64,000 nt of DNA from Albifimbria verrucaria (lineage: Eukaryota; Ascomycota; Sordariomycetes; Hypocreales; Stachybotryaceae): contig JAHREC010000019.1 in the NCBI GenBank assembly GCA_020081605.1, forward strand, positions 248,001 through 312,000, given 5' to 3'. Below, piece after piece: positions 44,670 to 56,277 of the stretch. The notes under the pieces are model-generated. The model made no database searches. It was given only the letters and a program-made list of their open reading frames with translations, and had not been told where the DNA came from. Numbering within the stretch: the stretch's first letter is position 1; each line of letters begins with the position of its first letter. The position numbers and the translations under genes were made by a program.

Positions 44670-45694
44670 ACTGATTTGATGTGTGAGGACAACATGGCAT
44701 TCACTTGGAACATGGAAAATGGCACCAAGAGGTGAACATGGCGCAGTGGATGAGTCAACGCCTACGGCACTAGCGCATTGTTGGCCTCAACATCGTGCTA
44801 ATGCACGTTGCGGCCAATACTAACTCAGTAGCAATGGCAGTTGGGGAGGAGGGGCCTCATATCATCCTCAACGAGCTAGGTATTATGACTTACAAGCAGA
44901 ATGAGCCATTCTAGTTTATTCAGGCACCTGATAACGACTACTGTGAGAACAACCACAAACAAATATTAGGCTAGCCGTGCTCAATCATGTCCCTCTAGTA
45001 TTAATTCTGTTAATACGACCGGATATTTGCTGCCAGTTTTAAGCTTCAACCAATTGTAAACATTCTGCTCTCGGTCAGAGGGGAATATTCAAGAACTAAC
45101 CGAGTCCTGCCTCAGGCCGGGTAAATTTTCAGCTTGATTGGATGGCTGTTAAGATTGCAGATACCTCGATGGCTTTCACCCTTGTCAGGAATGGCGGCCT
45201 CATATCCCAAGCTGGTGGCTCAGCCGTCTAGCAACACCAATTCATCAAAGTATCTCAATCTAACCTGGTTGATCTCTTACCTGAAGCAGACTGTTGCAGT
45301 CCCAGAAGATGTCGAACATGATTCATGATTACCGGGGAACGAACCATGAGGCCTCGGTTCAAGAGCAGAAATTTCCCCACAGCTGTGGTGTAATTGGCGA
45401 TCATCTCAATTCTGCACCATGTGAAGGCTGTGCCGGGTCTAGATTGATCTAAGCAGGGGTTTGTCCTTATATAAGCATGCAGGCCGGCATTTGACGGGGT
45501 TGGGTTGAAAATATACGGATACCGGCCCACGACACCAACACGACCCCTCGGTTGTACTGCCGGGGAAATGAGGGCTTTATCTTTGACTCAGCTGGCTTCT
45601 GACAGCTTCATGAAGTCAAATTCCTGGATTGGGCGTAATTGGCTACCTGTGTCCCATTTTACCATATTGTCACTGCCTATCAAACATTGCTAAA
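44670..45694. other. Intergenic region, no supported gene
   Basis: About 1 kb between the alcohol-oxidase relic and the biotin cluster. No gene recognised; the right end must hold the BioF promoter. Confidence 0.35.
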
Positions 45695-47097
45695 ATGAGA
45701 GATTCAAACCCCACAAAGCTAGGCATCACGGGAACCGATATAGGCCCTTTAGAGGAAACTTTTGCACGCCTATTAGCGCGGCGGAAAGAAAAGCACCAGT
45801 TTCGTCAGCTCACAATCGTGGGCCCTGAAATGGTTGACTTTTCTTCAAACTCGTACCTCTCATTGTCAAACCAGGCCACAATCCACAACGAGTACCTTGC
45901 GCTACTCAAAGAATGGAGTTCCACCTGTTCCACAGCGGAGAGACAAACATTCCTCGGTTCAGGGGCTCTAGGCTACTTGACGGCAACAGCAGATTCGCTG
46001 AGACGCTCGAACATACAATTTCCGCGTTTCACGGTGCGGCAGCTGGCCTTCTGTTCAACTCGGGATTCGATGCCAATGTTGGTTTGTTTGGTACGGTGCC
46101 TCAGCCCGGTGATATCATTCTTTATGATGAGCTTATTCATGCCAGTGTTCACGATGGCATGAAAATAAGCCGAGCAGCACAGAGAATCCCTTTTCGCCAC
46201 AATTCGGTATTCAATGACACACCGGGCAAAACAAGATGCCTAGATGCTGTGCTACAGGCTTTGACGGACGGAAGCATTGGTGAAGCTGTTCGTAAGGGGA
46301 CCCAGAATGTTTTCATCGCAGTGGAAGGTGTCTACAGCATGGATGGAGATGTGTCACCACTCCAAGATATTGTCGCCTGCGTCGAAAAGAGATTACCCTC
46401 GGTAACGGTTACATCATTGTTGACGAGGCTCACTCGACAGGCGTAATTGGCTATCAGGGTAGAGGCTTGGTTTGCGAACTCGGGCTTGAGAGAAAGGTCT
46501 TCGCTAGGGTCCATACATTCGGTAAAGCCATGGGATGCTCTGGAGGTGATACCCACTCATTCTGCTTTGGATTCTTATGCTGATTCATATTTAGCTGTGG
46601 TCCTGTCGTCGCAACCTACTCGGTCGTACCTTGTCAACTACGCTCGAACCCTGATATACACGACAGCAATGGCATTGCCTTCTCTGGCAAGCATTAAGAT
46701 TGCATATGATTTCCTTGGAAGAGGAGATTCGGAGCCACTGATTAGCCATTTGAATGGACTTATTAACCATACCTACACATGCCTACAAGCATTATGTGCT
46801 CGTATTCCACACAACCAAAGCCTACTTCATCTTGCGCAAAAGCGTTCCGTGTCGCCCATCATACCTATATTCACCACAGAGCCCCGAAGTTTGGCAAGAT
46901 ATTGTCAACAAAAAGGGTTCATGGTTCGCCCCATTGTGGCGCCGACAGTTCCTCTGGGAACGGAAAGGGTGCGAGTTTGTCTCCACGCTTCAAACACAAG
47001 GGAGGAGGTCAATGGTTTATCTCACGCCATAGAGCAATGGCTGGAGCAGAATCTGGAATCCCCAGCACAATCGCATACAGAAAAGGCAAGGTTATAA
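45695..47097 (+). CDS. bioF: 8-amino-7-oxononanoate (KAPA) synthase, biotin biosynthesis
   Basis: PLP enzyme joining pimeloyl thioester and alanine, the first dedicated step of biotin synthesis. MVDFSSNSYLSLS, LGSGGSRLLDGNS (after repair), YDELIHASVHDGM, IVDEAHSTG and HTFGKAMGCSGA, whose lysine binds PLP, are all visible. A GTGATA...TTTAG intron (about 46544-46591) joins GCSG to AVVLSSQPTRSYLVNYARTL. Frame breaks at 45962-45965 and 46396-46398 are one base each. The start at 45695 (MRDSNPTKLG) is the first methionine before family homology. The protein ends in Ala-Arg-Leu, a canonical type-1 peroxisomal signal; fungal KAPA synthases are known to be peroxisomal in Aspergillus. It converges with bioB (70 bases between stops). 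Confidence 0.9.
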
Positions 47098-47167
47098 AGG
47101 CTGTGTGATCTCGATTAACCCTGAGCACAGGGACAAGACATAGTCATTCAGATGCTATAAAATTCCA

Positions 47168-48415
47168 TCATGAGATGGGTTGTGGGGATTTCTCAAAGCT
47201 TTTCATAGGCACTAAGCCCCAGCGTCCAAACATGGTAGCATCTTCATCCCAGCTGTTGCAATCAGTCGTCAGCATCTTCTCGCCAGTGAAGATGGCATTG
47301 GCACCAGCTTGGAAGCAAAGTATTTGCTTCTCTTCTGACATGGTCTTGCGGCCAGCCGCAATGCGGATAATAGTAGCTGGCATTAGGATGCGAGCAGTGG
47401 CAATTGTGCGTAGCATACTAGTAAAGTCAATAGGAGGCCGATCCCCGAGCGGTGTTCCTTTGATTGGAACAAGAGCATTGACTGGAAAGCTCTCTGGATG
47501 CGATGGTAGCGTAGAGACAGTGTGAAGAAGGCCTATCCTATCCTGCGACGATTCGCCGAGGCCCAAGATGCCTCCGGAGCAGACGTTGATGCCGGCATCT
47601 CGTACGTGTTGCAAAGTCTGGAGCCGTTCGTCGTATGTGCGGGTAGATATGATAGAAGGGTAGAATTCGCGGCTGGTGTCCACATTATGGTTGTAAGCCG
47701 TTAACCCAGCCTCCTTGAGCTCCTTTGCCTGGTGCTCATCAATCATGCCCAAAGTAACACAGCACTCCATGCCCATGCTACGCACTCCTCAACCATCTGT
47801 TTGATGTTCTTGAGACTGTTCTTACGCCCACGCATATCGCGCCAAGCCGCGCCCATGCAGAATCGAGTGCTACCGTTTTCCTTGGCGATGCGAGCAGCGG
47901 CAAGCACATTCTCTACGCTCTCGACACGTTTTGCTTCGAGGCCTGTGCCCTTCTGGTAACGGGTAGACTGCGCACAGTATGAGCAGTCCTCAGAGCACCC
48001 TCCAGTCTTGATGTTCATCAAGGTACAAAGTTGAACTTCGGCCGGGTCGTGAAATCGACGGTGGACTGTGCTCTGCAATGGAATACGAGTCAATTATTAG
48101 AACTTTGTGCTTTGAGGGAACGGCAGTCAACCTACAGATTGATACGTCAACTCGATAAGAGGGTGGTGGTAGATTGCAGAGATCTCCTCTCGTGTCCAGT
48201 TGTGCCGAGGCTGTGTTGCCGTGACAGCATCGCGAAGGATCTTTTGAGTTACTGGCTCGCTGGTTCTCGATGCCAATATGGTTGTGGGCTTGTGTCAGGG
48301 ACGGCTCAACAACTGTTGACGCGAGCGAGCGCCGAGGCTGTAAGATCAGTCCTCGGGACTGTAACGCATGGCGTATCTTTCCTGTAGATGAGAGGCCAGA
48401 TCTCATGCTGGGCAA
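47168..48415 (-). CDS. bioB: Biotin synthase
   Basis: Radical-SAM enzyme inserting sulfur into dethiobiotin, mitochondrial in fungi. The C-x3-C-x2-C cluster site is GGCSEDCSYCAQS, preceded by VHRRFHDPAEVQLCTLMNIK; GAAWRDMRGRK, ECCVTLGMID, AYNHNVDTSREFYP, CSGGILGLGE and HPESFPVNALVP follow in the normal order. An intron (GTAGGT...TGCAG, about 48136-48075) lies before the STVHRRF exon, whose upstream partner reads WTREEISAIYHHPLIELTYQS. A base is missing near 47784 (before RSMGMECC), and the N-terminal exon (48415 to about 48250) is off-frame with EPVTQKILRD, so the start is uncertain. Its basic Ser/Arg-rich beginning fits a mitochondrial presequence. It diverges from bioDA. Confidence 0.9.
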
Positions 48416-48785
48416 CGTACGGGCAAAAGGTGCACCAAGACGTTATTGAAACTCAACTTTTACAAAGAGTAATTGCACAACTGCGCGTGAGTCAACCAAC
48501 CTAAGCTCTACCCGCCAAGCTTCAACAATTTACTAAAGAAGATGGGGAATGCTTGAGCAGCGAATCGGGACTGCGGCATTTTCCCTGCCATGTGAATCTA
48601 CCTCGTTTGATTTGCCCATTTGCAGATCTCCTCCTCTCCCTGCCCTGGAACGCCTCCACTTTGAGATTGCGGGGACGTCCTCATAGCCGCCTATCCCGCC
48701 TTTAACCGTAACAACTCTTCTCCGATGCAAAACAAAAGCTCGTGACAATGCCACAGTAGCCCAATCAGAGAAGTGCTACATTACA
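48416..48785. promoter_or_regulatory. Bidirectional promoter region of bioB and bioDA
   Basis: 370 bases between divergent starts of two genes of one pathway. No clear TATA or operator is seen; the arrangement itself suggests joint control. Confidence 0.5.
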
Positions 48786-51356
48786 ATGGCTGCTGTGGGC
48801 GCTGTACTCAAGCGGTCTCTCCGATCACCTTTGATTTTCAGTTCCTCTACTGATGTTGGGAAAACTGTTGTGACTACACTATTGTGTAGAACAGCGTCAA
48901 AGCTATGGAGAGATGAGCAAGTTTGCTATCTGAAGCCCGTATCAACAGGACCACTTGATGATGCCGATGCACGGTGTTAGTTTCCAATGACTCCGTCTTG
49001 ACGTATGCTAATTGTATGCAGGTGATAAATCCAGTGTCCCTGAGAGTCAAAGAATGCCCAGCTAACACCGAGACGCTTGACATAGGCACATTGAGAAGTA
49101 TGCTCCTGGTACATTAGCTCATACCTTATACCAGTATGACTTACCCAAGAGTCCGCACTCTGCAGCTCGAGAGTCTGGAAAAGTAAGTGGAAGTCGCGGC
49201 CCACACTGTGAATCATTACTCAGGCATGCTGGCAGGTCATTCCGACAGATCACGAGCTTCTAGCTAAGATACATGGCTTCACATTTGAAGCAGCTGAAAA
49301 GTCTGGCTGGCTTTTTGTTGAAACCGCCGGCGGAGTCCATTCTCCTGGCCCATCGGGAACACTCAGGCCGACATTTACGCGCCTCTTCGTAGCCCTGTCA
49401 TTCTGGTTGGCGACTCAAAGCTGGGTGGTATCTCGCAGACTATCTCAGCCTTTGAGTCTCTCCGCATACGGGGCTATGATGTGGAAAGTGTGATACTGTT
49501 CCGCGATAACGTGTATGAAAACTTTCGATACTTGGAAGAGTACTTTGGCGACAAGTATAATATCCCTGTGAGAAGCGTGTCGACAGTACCTGAACGAAAA
49601 CCTACCAAGAAGCACGAAGAGGAAAGTATGCAAGCATATTACGAGGAACAGAGTGAAAGCGAGGACGCAAGGAGCCTCCTTGAGAAATTCGATACACGCC
49701 ACTACAATCGTATCTCGGATTTAGAGCAAATGGCGGTCAAGGCCAATCAGCATATCTGGTATCCATTCACACAGCAGAAGCTGCTTTCTCCCGATCGCAT
49801 AACGGTCATTGATTCAGCACATGGAGATCACTTTCAGACCTTTCAGCAAGAAAACCAATCCAGCAACCTTCTCAAGCCCACGTTGGATGGATCCGCCTCC
49901 TGGTGGACCCAAGGGTTGGGCCATGCGAATCCCCAGCTTACACTCGCCGCAGCCTACGCAGCAGGACGCTATGGCCACGTCATGTTCGCTGAAGCTATTC
50001 ACAAACCTGCCCTCGTTTTGGCCGAAAACCTATTGGCCAACTTGCGCAATCCACGCCTCAGCAGAGTCTTTTTCTCTGATAACGGCAGCACGGGATGCGA
50101 GGTGGCTGTTAAGATGGCCCTGCGTGCGGCACGTATGCGCTACGGTTGGGGCCCGAATACCCAGCTGGGTGTGTTGGGGCTGAAGGGCAGTTATCATGGT
50201 GACACCATTGGAGCTATGGACTGTTCGGAACCATGCACATTTAATGAAAAGGTGGAGTGGTACGAGGGAAAAGGGTACTGGTTTGATTACCCAACAGTTA
50301 AATGCACACAAGGAAGCTGGACTGTTGATGTGCCACAACAGTTGAAGAATGATCTTGGAGTGGGAGAAAAATACGACTCTCTGGCTGCTATTTTCGACGT
50401 CTCCGCCAGAGAAGAAGATGGGCAGGCTCAGCGATATGAAGCTTACATTAAAAAGACTTTGGAAAGACTTCGGGATCAGGGCTGGAAGTTTGGAGCCCTA
50501 ATGCTTGAACCCATTGTTCTTGGTGCCGGTGGCATGATCTTTGTGTAAGTTTTCTTTCATTCGCATCTATTCTAACCCTTTCTCGATTCAGCATGCTGAC
50601 GATACCAGGGACCCTCTGTTTCAGCGAACTCTAGTAAATGTGGTACGCCAATCGCCCCATCTCTTCAGTGACTCCGCCCATTCGACAACGAGTCACAAGA
50701 CGTGGAGTGGTCTTCCTGTGGTGTTTGATGAAGTATTTACGGGTATCTACCGTCTCGGACGGTACTCATCCTCGTCATTCTTGCAGGTACATCCTGACAT
50801 TTCGGTTCACGCCAAACTTCTGACGGGGGTTGGTTCCACTATGCACTACGCTCGCCTCAGAAGCAATATTCGACTCCTTCTCGAGTGAAGACAAGAGTGA
50901 CGCTCTCCTTCATGGTCATAGCTACACAGCACATCCGGTCGGTTGCCAGGTCGCCCTTGAGTCACTCAAGGAGATGAACAAAATGGAAGCGACCGACGCT
51001 TGGGGCATATTCAAGTCAAACGGCTGGGGAACAACCACTTCCACAGGCGTAAATGTCTGGTCGATGTGGTCATCCAGCTTTGTCGACATAGTTTCGAAGC
51101 ATGCTCAGATTGGGGTGTCTGGGCACTTGGTAGTGTCCTCGCAATTACACTAACTGGTGACGTTGGATATAAGAGCACTGCGGCCCAGGTGTTGCAAGCC
51201 CAGCTGCGTAAAGGCGACTCTGATGGACGATGGAATGTCCATTCACGAGTTCTGGGTAATGTCTTTTACATAATGGCAGGTCAAAAGACGACTCCAAAGG
51301 CGATTGCCGATATAGAGAGCATCATCCTGCAGGCGTTGTCTTTAAAGCAGCAGTGA
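48786..51356 (+). CDS. bioDA: Bifunctional dethiobiotin synthetase / DAPA aminotransferase
   Basis: One chain carries the two middle steps of biotin synthesis. The N-terminal BioD half has the P-loop SSTDVGKTVVTT, YLKPVSTGP and FVETAGGVHSPGPSGT. After VGDSKLGGISQTISAF and a linker, the BioA half begins HIWYPFTQQ and has SWWTQGLGHANPQL, GSTGCEVAVKMALR, GSYHGDTIGAMD, LMLEPIVLGAGGM, VFDEVFTG, the PLP lysine in HAKLLTGG, and HGHSYTAHPVGC. Introns lie near 48976-49085, 49185-49236 and 50547-50608. Frame breaks are near 49362, at the G run 50825-50829 (two bases short) and at 51112-51115. Fusion of BioD and BioA is the usual fungal and plant form, mitochondrial in those studied. The stop is at 51356. 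Confidence 0.9.
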
Positions 51357-52243
51357 ACCAAAGGGGAAGAACAACACGCATGGTGCAGAATGGCAACAAT
51401 GACACTCACCCAGTCAAAAGATGGAGTGCTGCAGAGAAGTTGGCTTAGCTGGCTTCTCCCACAAGAATAACACAAACTTCTAAGCCATGAAACATGTCAG
51501 AGATCTAACTTAAAATTGCCCTTCGTATAATTATCAAGCTTAACATATCTTCAACAAGCCATTGCTAATTCGTTCTACTTAACATTGCCAATGCCGTTTC
51601 CACTCTCTGCAGGCTTGTTGTCTGCGTTATACTATTCGTAATATGTAAGCTGTCACAAACCGAACTAGTAACTCATAAGGTAGCTATCTACTATTGTCCC
51701 AGATCGGTTGATTTTTAGGTCAGTCCACACGTAAAGATATTACTAGCATCGAGTGACTTAAATGCATACGCGGTTGCCCTGCAGCAGCTTGCCAATAGCT
51801 GTTCCAGTGGTGGTAAAAGCTGGATTCAAAATACCATTATAGTATGGAGCAACTTCAATACTGGAGGATCTAATAGATGCGCGTTCCTGCTTCCTTAGCT
51901 ATATGCCGAGCGTAACTCCAGCATTTCCAGGCGAGTGCCGAATACCCGCTCTCATTCAGTCGCCACATCTCCTCACACCACACTCCACAGCCCCTGTCAG
52001 TCTGGGGATATGAAGAGCGCTAACCTATTCAAGGATCCGGAGGCTCTCCCCACGAATTGGGATTTCCGTGATTAACATTAATAGGCTAAAGGGACTGCCG
52101 AAGAGATCCTGGCTACTTGATTAAATCCAAGATGTGGTTCACTTAGTGCCACGCTGTGTCCATTTCTGTTTTCTTACAACACAACGAGCTCGTGTTCCAG
52201 GACCTGCGATCCTCGACTATCAATACCGGGAAGTCACGTTATC
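51357..52243. other. Intergenic region, nothing seen
   Basis: About 0.9 kb between the biotin cluster and the UstYa-like gene. No peptide-precursor gene with repeated cores is visible here, which was specifically looked for. Confidence 0.4.
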
Positions 52244-53107
52244 ATGGAGCACGACAAGCGCAGCGCTGACGACGAAGGACAAGCGTTCTTGAGCGATGGA
52301 GAGAACGAGCGATCAGCGATTGGAGGCCCCGGAAAGAAGAGAAGGATGATATTTGGGAGCTTGAGGCTCGGGGTGGAAATTGCCATGCTGACTTTCATAA
52401 TATTCTTACTTGCTGCGAAACCATACTGTGGTCGCGACACAATCCGCAGAACCCCGTGCCGCGGTGTGAGTTTCTCGTTTCCCGCTGTAGTGAGCTTGAA
52501 GGAGCTCTCGTGCTAACAATTGTGAAGTGCCGAGGAAGATTTACACATTCCGCGACAACCCGCGGTATTTGAAAGAGGATATGTGGTTCAACGAAACAGA
52601 GACGTTGCGAACGTTGCACAACTGGATTGAACTTAGTGCAAGTAAGTTCTTTGGACCCTATCCTGACAGTCTCACTTAAGGAAGAAATTCTAATTTACAC
52701 GTTGAACCGCAGAGGCACGTGGCTTCGTCGTCATTAAAAACCCTGAAAAGTACGACCTTCCGGACCCTTACACCGTCAACGTCAACCGGTTCGAGGATGG
52801 CCCCGGCTATATGGTAACCGTTTTCCACCAACTTCATTGCCTTTCCTACCTCGCCGAACATTACCAGCAAGGATACGGAGGCGTAGCCTTGACGAAGGAG
52901 GTGGCCCACCACACGTCCCATTGCTTCAACTACTTGAGACAAGGGATCATGTGTACGGCTGACACGACCCTCGAGGGCTCTACAAAGGAGGGTCCGGGAG
53001 AAGGCTCAGAGCATGAGTGCGTCGACTATGACGCGCTGTTGGAGTGGGCGAACGATCATGGTGCGATGGCGTGGAGAGGCAACTTGCCAGACGAAACTAC
53101 ACTATAA
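52244..53107 (+). CDS. UstYa-like (DUF3328) oxidase family protein
   Basis: Type-II membrane protein with an N-terminal cytosolic part, one helix (VEIAMLTFIIFLLAA) and a lumenal domain. The two family motifs H-x2-HC are present as HQLHCLSYL and HTSHCFNYLRQGIMC. Introns: GTGAGT donor after CRG (about 52466-52528) and GTAAGT donor after LSA (about 52641-52711), both joining in phase. Length about 240 residues is normal and no frame break occurs. Family members oxidise and cyclise core peptides in ribosomal peptides of the ustiloxin type, or oxidise other metabolites. There is no precursor or UstYb/tyrosinase partner next to it, so its substrate is open. The nearest repeat precursor is 24 kb away. 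Confidence 0.85.
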
Positions 53108-54292
53108 ACCATGGTAGTGAAAATACCGGCAACGTCAAAATGATAGCGATGCAGTCGACAACGATGATTGAAGCTAAAAGCTCAGCCAGATACCTGCGAA
53201 TGACCTTCGAATGATAACCGCCACATTCCGAGTCAAAGTGTTGAAGTACCAGGGAGCTCGAGCTGTCTGGATTCAATCCATGTGCATTTCCACATCCCCT
53301 AGGCAAAGAAGTTTCCTGTCAAGCTCAGGTTATTCGACCAACTAAGGACGCTCATCGCAAATATTACGAATTATCTGTCCGGAATGACCGTTTATTAGAT
53401 CTTAGGGAAGCTCAAGTGGGTAAGGACTTCGGTAAGGACCTTTCGAGGACATATCAGAAAGACATAAAGCAATAAGATACAGAGCAAGGCAGAGGGATAC
53501 ATGCAAGGTGGATGTGGTCTCATCTGTTTCCATCGTACAATGCGCGATGGCAGCAACCGCACGTAATAGGTGATGAGGTGTAGGAGTATAAGGACGGTGG
53601 CTGAGGCCGTCGTTCCTAAGAGGAGTGGATGCACAATTAGGGCATAGCACCGACGGGCATGTTACATTCATAAATATCAAGTCACAAGATAACCGACCTG
53701 TTAACATCTCGGGTATATTTTTACTCCTCAGGATGCCTGTTCGTGCAGATGCAGTTTACTGATTGATGGCAGCACGTTAGATACTAAGTTGGGATATCAC
53801 TTTTATATAAGCGTATACTCGTAGCTGGTTAGCCTGACCACGGAGGAGGAAACCTACGAATCTCAAAATTATAGAATCATCATTAAAAGGAAGTCCTGGA
53901 TACAAGTCATTGTGAAGAGCGAAGGTATTCAATAGATAGGTGATCGGCCTTGCATAGGCCACCGTGCATATCGGCGCTTGTTTGAGCTATTGTCAGGTGG
54001 TTGTTTATTTGATTCTTTTGTAGATCCAAGAAGCTTTTTGCTTGAAACCAGTTGTAATAGAGTCAATGGCATATCGAGTGGCATTGATGAACGTGGAGCT
54101 GGAGAATGCATTAAAAATTACAGCACTGACTGTTCAGATTACATAGTAGACACTATTACCCCATATTTCAGCTATTTCTTCTCCACCAACGACCTTATTG
54201 CATCATGGAGTATAAAGATATTATGAAATAAGTTTCTTCGGATATTCCAATCAGTCTCTGCCGTCTTAAAGGCTGGGTTACGTTTAGGTTGA
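53108..54292. other. Intergenic region, no supported gene
   Basis: About 1.2 kb. Hydrophobic minus-strand frames at 53395-53707 lack conserved motifs and splice partners. Nothing else recognised. Confidence 0.35.
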
Positions 54293-55084
54293 TCAAACCG
54301 GTGCAGGAGGCAAATCCGATCGATTACCATTTTGCATATCAGGTTCGTGACCGGCAGTTTGTTCATGCGGGTGCCCCTTACTGTTGGAGGGTATTAGTAT
54401 GTATACTTCTCAGTGGTAGTAAGTGCACTCACGGGTTTATCTTTTCTGAGAAATGCTTGATATTTCGTTTCGTCTCATCGAGCCTGATGTATTCGCGGAA
54501 TACATAGACTCCCTTGGTACAAGTTAATAATTGATAACGCCATATCAAATGCAGAATAACTCACAAGAATGCCACTCAGAAGGTGAAGAACCCAAGCAAT
54601 AAACGAGAAGGCCAAGACAGTCTTCCACTGCGAGCATCCAGCTCCATTTATTGCCACCGTCCCGACAGGGCCAACTCGCCAGAAGCGGCCCCAATAGTAG
54701 CCCCAGTAATTATAGAACCAGGAGGCACTGCAAGTGTGCGTATGCGTCCTCTTGGTTATGGTTAGTTAGTGGTTTATAGGGTGGAAGGATAAGTCTTACA
54801 GTCTGGAGTAAACAGTACGCCACGAGCCACATCACAAATAGAATAAAGTCGACCGGGAAGCCTAAGAAAAGACTTGTGAATGGTATACAGAAGAAGAATG
54901 AGTAAACAATGCCGATACCCGCGACAACCATGGCATAGACGATTCTTCCATCAGCGTGTGCCTGTGGTATGCTAAGGAAGTAAGTAAAACGACCGAGTAT
55001 TCCCATCACAATGACGGCACAAGCAAACTCGCCAAGTCGGAGGAGCGCCGAAATGACTTTATGGGCAACACCGGTCCGCGACAT
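54293..55084 (-). CDS. MARVEL-domain four-helix membrane protein
   Basis: Four exons: 55084 to about 54801, then after a short GTAAGA intron the exon RTHTCSASWFYNYWGYYWGRFW to SGIL (about 54752-54567), a third exon GVYVFREYIRLDETK to about 54445, and the last from about 54387 to the stop at 54293-54295. Hydrophobic stretches are LGEFACAVIVMGILGRFTYF, IVYAMVVAGIGIVYSFFF, FPVDFILFVMWLVAYCLL and TVLAFSFIAWVLHLLSGIL, with the family's CS...WYxxYWG element between helices 3 and 4. The soluble tail is polar and ends SDLPPAPV. Such proteins organise membrane domains and vesicle traffic; fungal members have no defined role. No frame break is seen and all four junctions join in phase. Confidence 0.7.
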
Positions 55085-56277
55085 GACGTTGGGTAAGATT
55101 GAACCAGCACGATTGTAGTACAGGATGATTAGAATAGTTCTCTGATGTAGGATATCTTAACACCGTTGTAGAACAGACGGAGATGCTATGTAAGCTCAAT
55201 GGACCACCAGCTACATTATATTCAGCTCCCTGAACCTCAAACCCTGTGACAAGAATGTAAAGTTTAAGAATGGTCTGACCACGAAAGTCTTTTTTATTGA
55301 GTTTTACTAGCGCAACGGTCCCATGGACTGTGTCTAGGCCCAAGTCTAGATGCAGCTTGGTGATTATCATCGTATCAATTGATGCCACGGTCGGTTTGGA
55401 TTCTCAGCACAAAAGCCACACACTTGCGAGTACAAGACGCCACTTCATACAGCACATATCCCGCAAAAGAGCAAGGTCTCTGTGACCTGTCGTATGATTT
55501 TTGAGTTTGTCCAATCTGGTTCAATCCAGTGTGAAATCAGCCACTTCGTTCCTTGGCAAGCCTTTCCCCGTCTTACGTCAACGTCTGACCTCTCCTTGTT
55601 GAGAGCACATCTCCAGTTTTAAGCTGTTTGAAACTCAATGTCCTTTAGCCCAGATTATCTACATTTTGTTTCATGGAAATATCCGGTTAACATTGTCCGC
55701 CGCGCCCGCCAACTGGAGGGTGAAGGAGCCCATGTTGTAGAGCAGGTTTTGGACTTGGGCACTTGTGAAATCCGGATTCCCAGAGCCTTAGAGAGGACTG
55801 CCTCGAAGACTGACAGTCGAAGCAGGTAAAATCTATCAGGGCTGCGAAGAAGGTCAATTCCATAACTAGGCACATTCTCCTGTACCATGAATTATATATG
55901 GCTAGCAGCTTGCTGCTCATACGAGCTTCTAACCAATTCAGAATTGCAGAAACTTATACATACCTCAAGCCATGTGCTCTTAGTTCTGAAACGATGGTCA
56001 CAGCTGTGGAGATTTAAGAACAGTTCCCTTCTGTGAGAATCCATGTCCGCAAAAGCTTCTGCCAGGCCAAATCCCAGTCTGATGACATGCACCATATCCC
56101 TAGTATTGTCCTCCCGATGGTTCATCAGTCCTGCACTCGAGAACCCCTGAAGTTAGAGCCAGCTCGCAGATAGCATTTCTCTATGCTCTCAAGAATGCTA
56201 CAGCCAGCTGCTTCCTAATAATACTAGGCACTGGCTTACGAAAATGTAGAGTTTTCTTCCTTTATAAGATGCATACA
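55085..56277. other. Intergenic region with a doubtful secreted-protein relic
   Basis: A minus-strand reading from about 55450 starts with a leader-like MKWRLVLASVWLLC, hits a TGA, and continues open in the same frame to 55059 (110 codons). This could be a decayed or misread small secreted protein. A short frame at 56125-55892 shares EAFADM..H with the reductase to its right, too little to prove a duplication. Confidence 0.25.

Noticed and set aside
46544..46591. Apparent stop and frame change in bioF
   Set aside because: Explained by a normal intron with GTGATA donor and TTTAG acceptor that joins conserved parts in phase.
55059..55453. Possible secreted protein with an in-frame TGA after its leader
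   Set aside because: Needs readthrough or an undetected intron; the continuation has no known family. Kept only as a note in the intergenic entry.
55892..56125. Short frame sharing EAFADM..H with the ferric-reductase-like gene
   Set aside because: Similarity of a few residues is too little to claim a tandem duplication.
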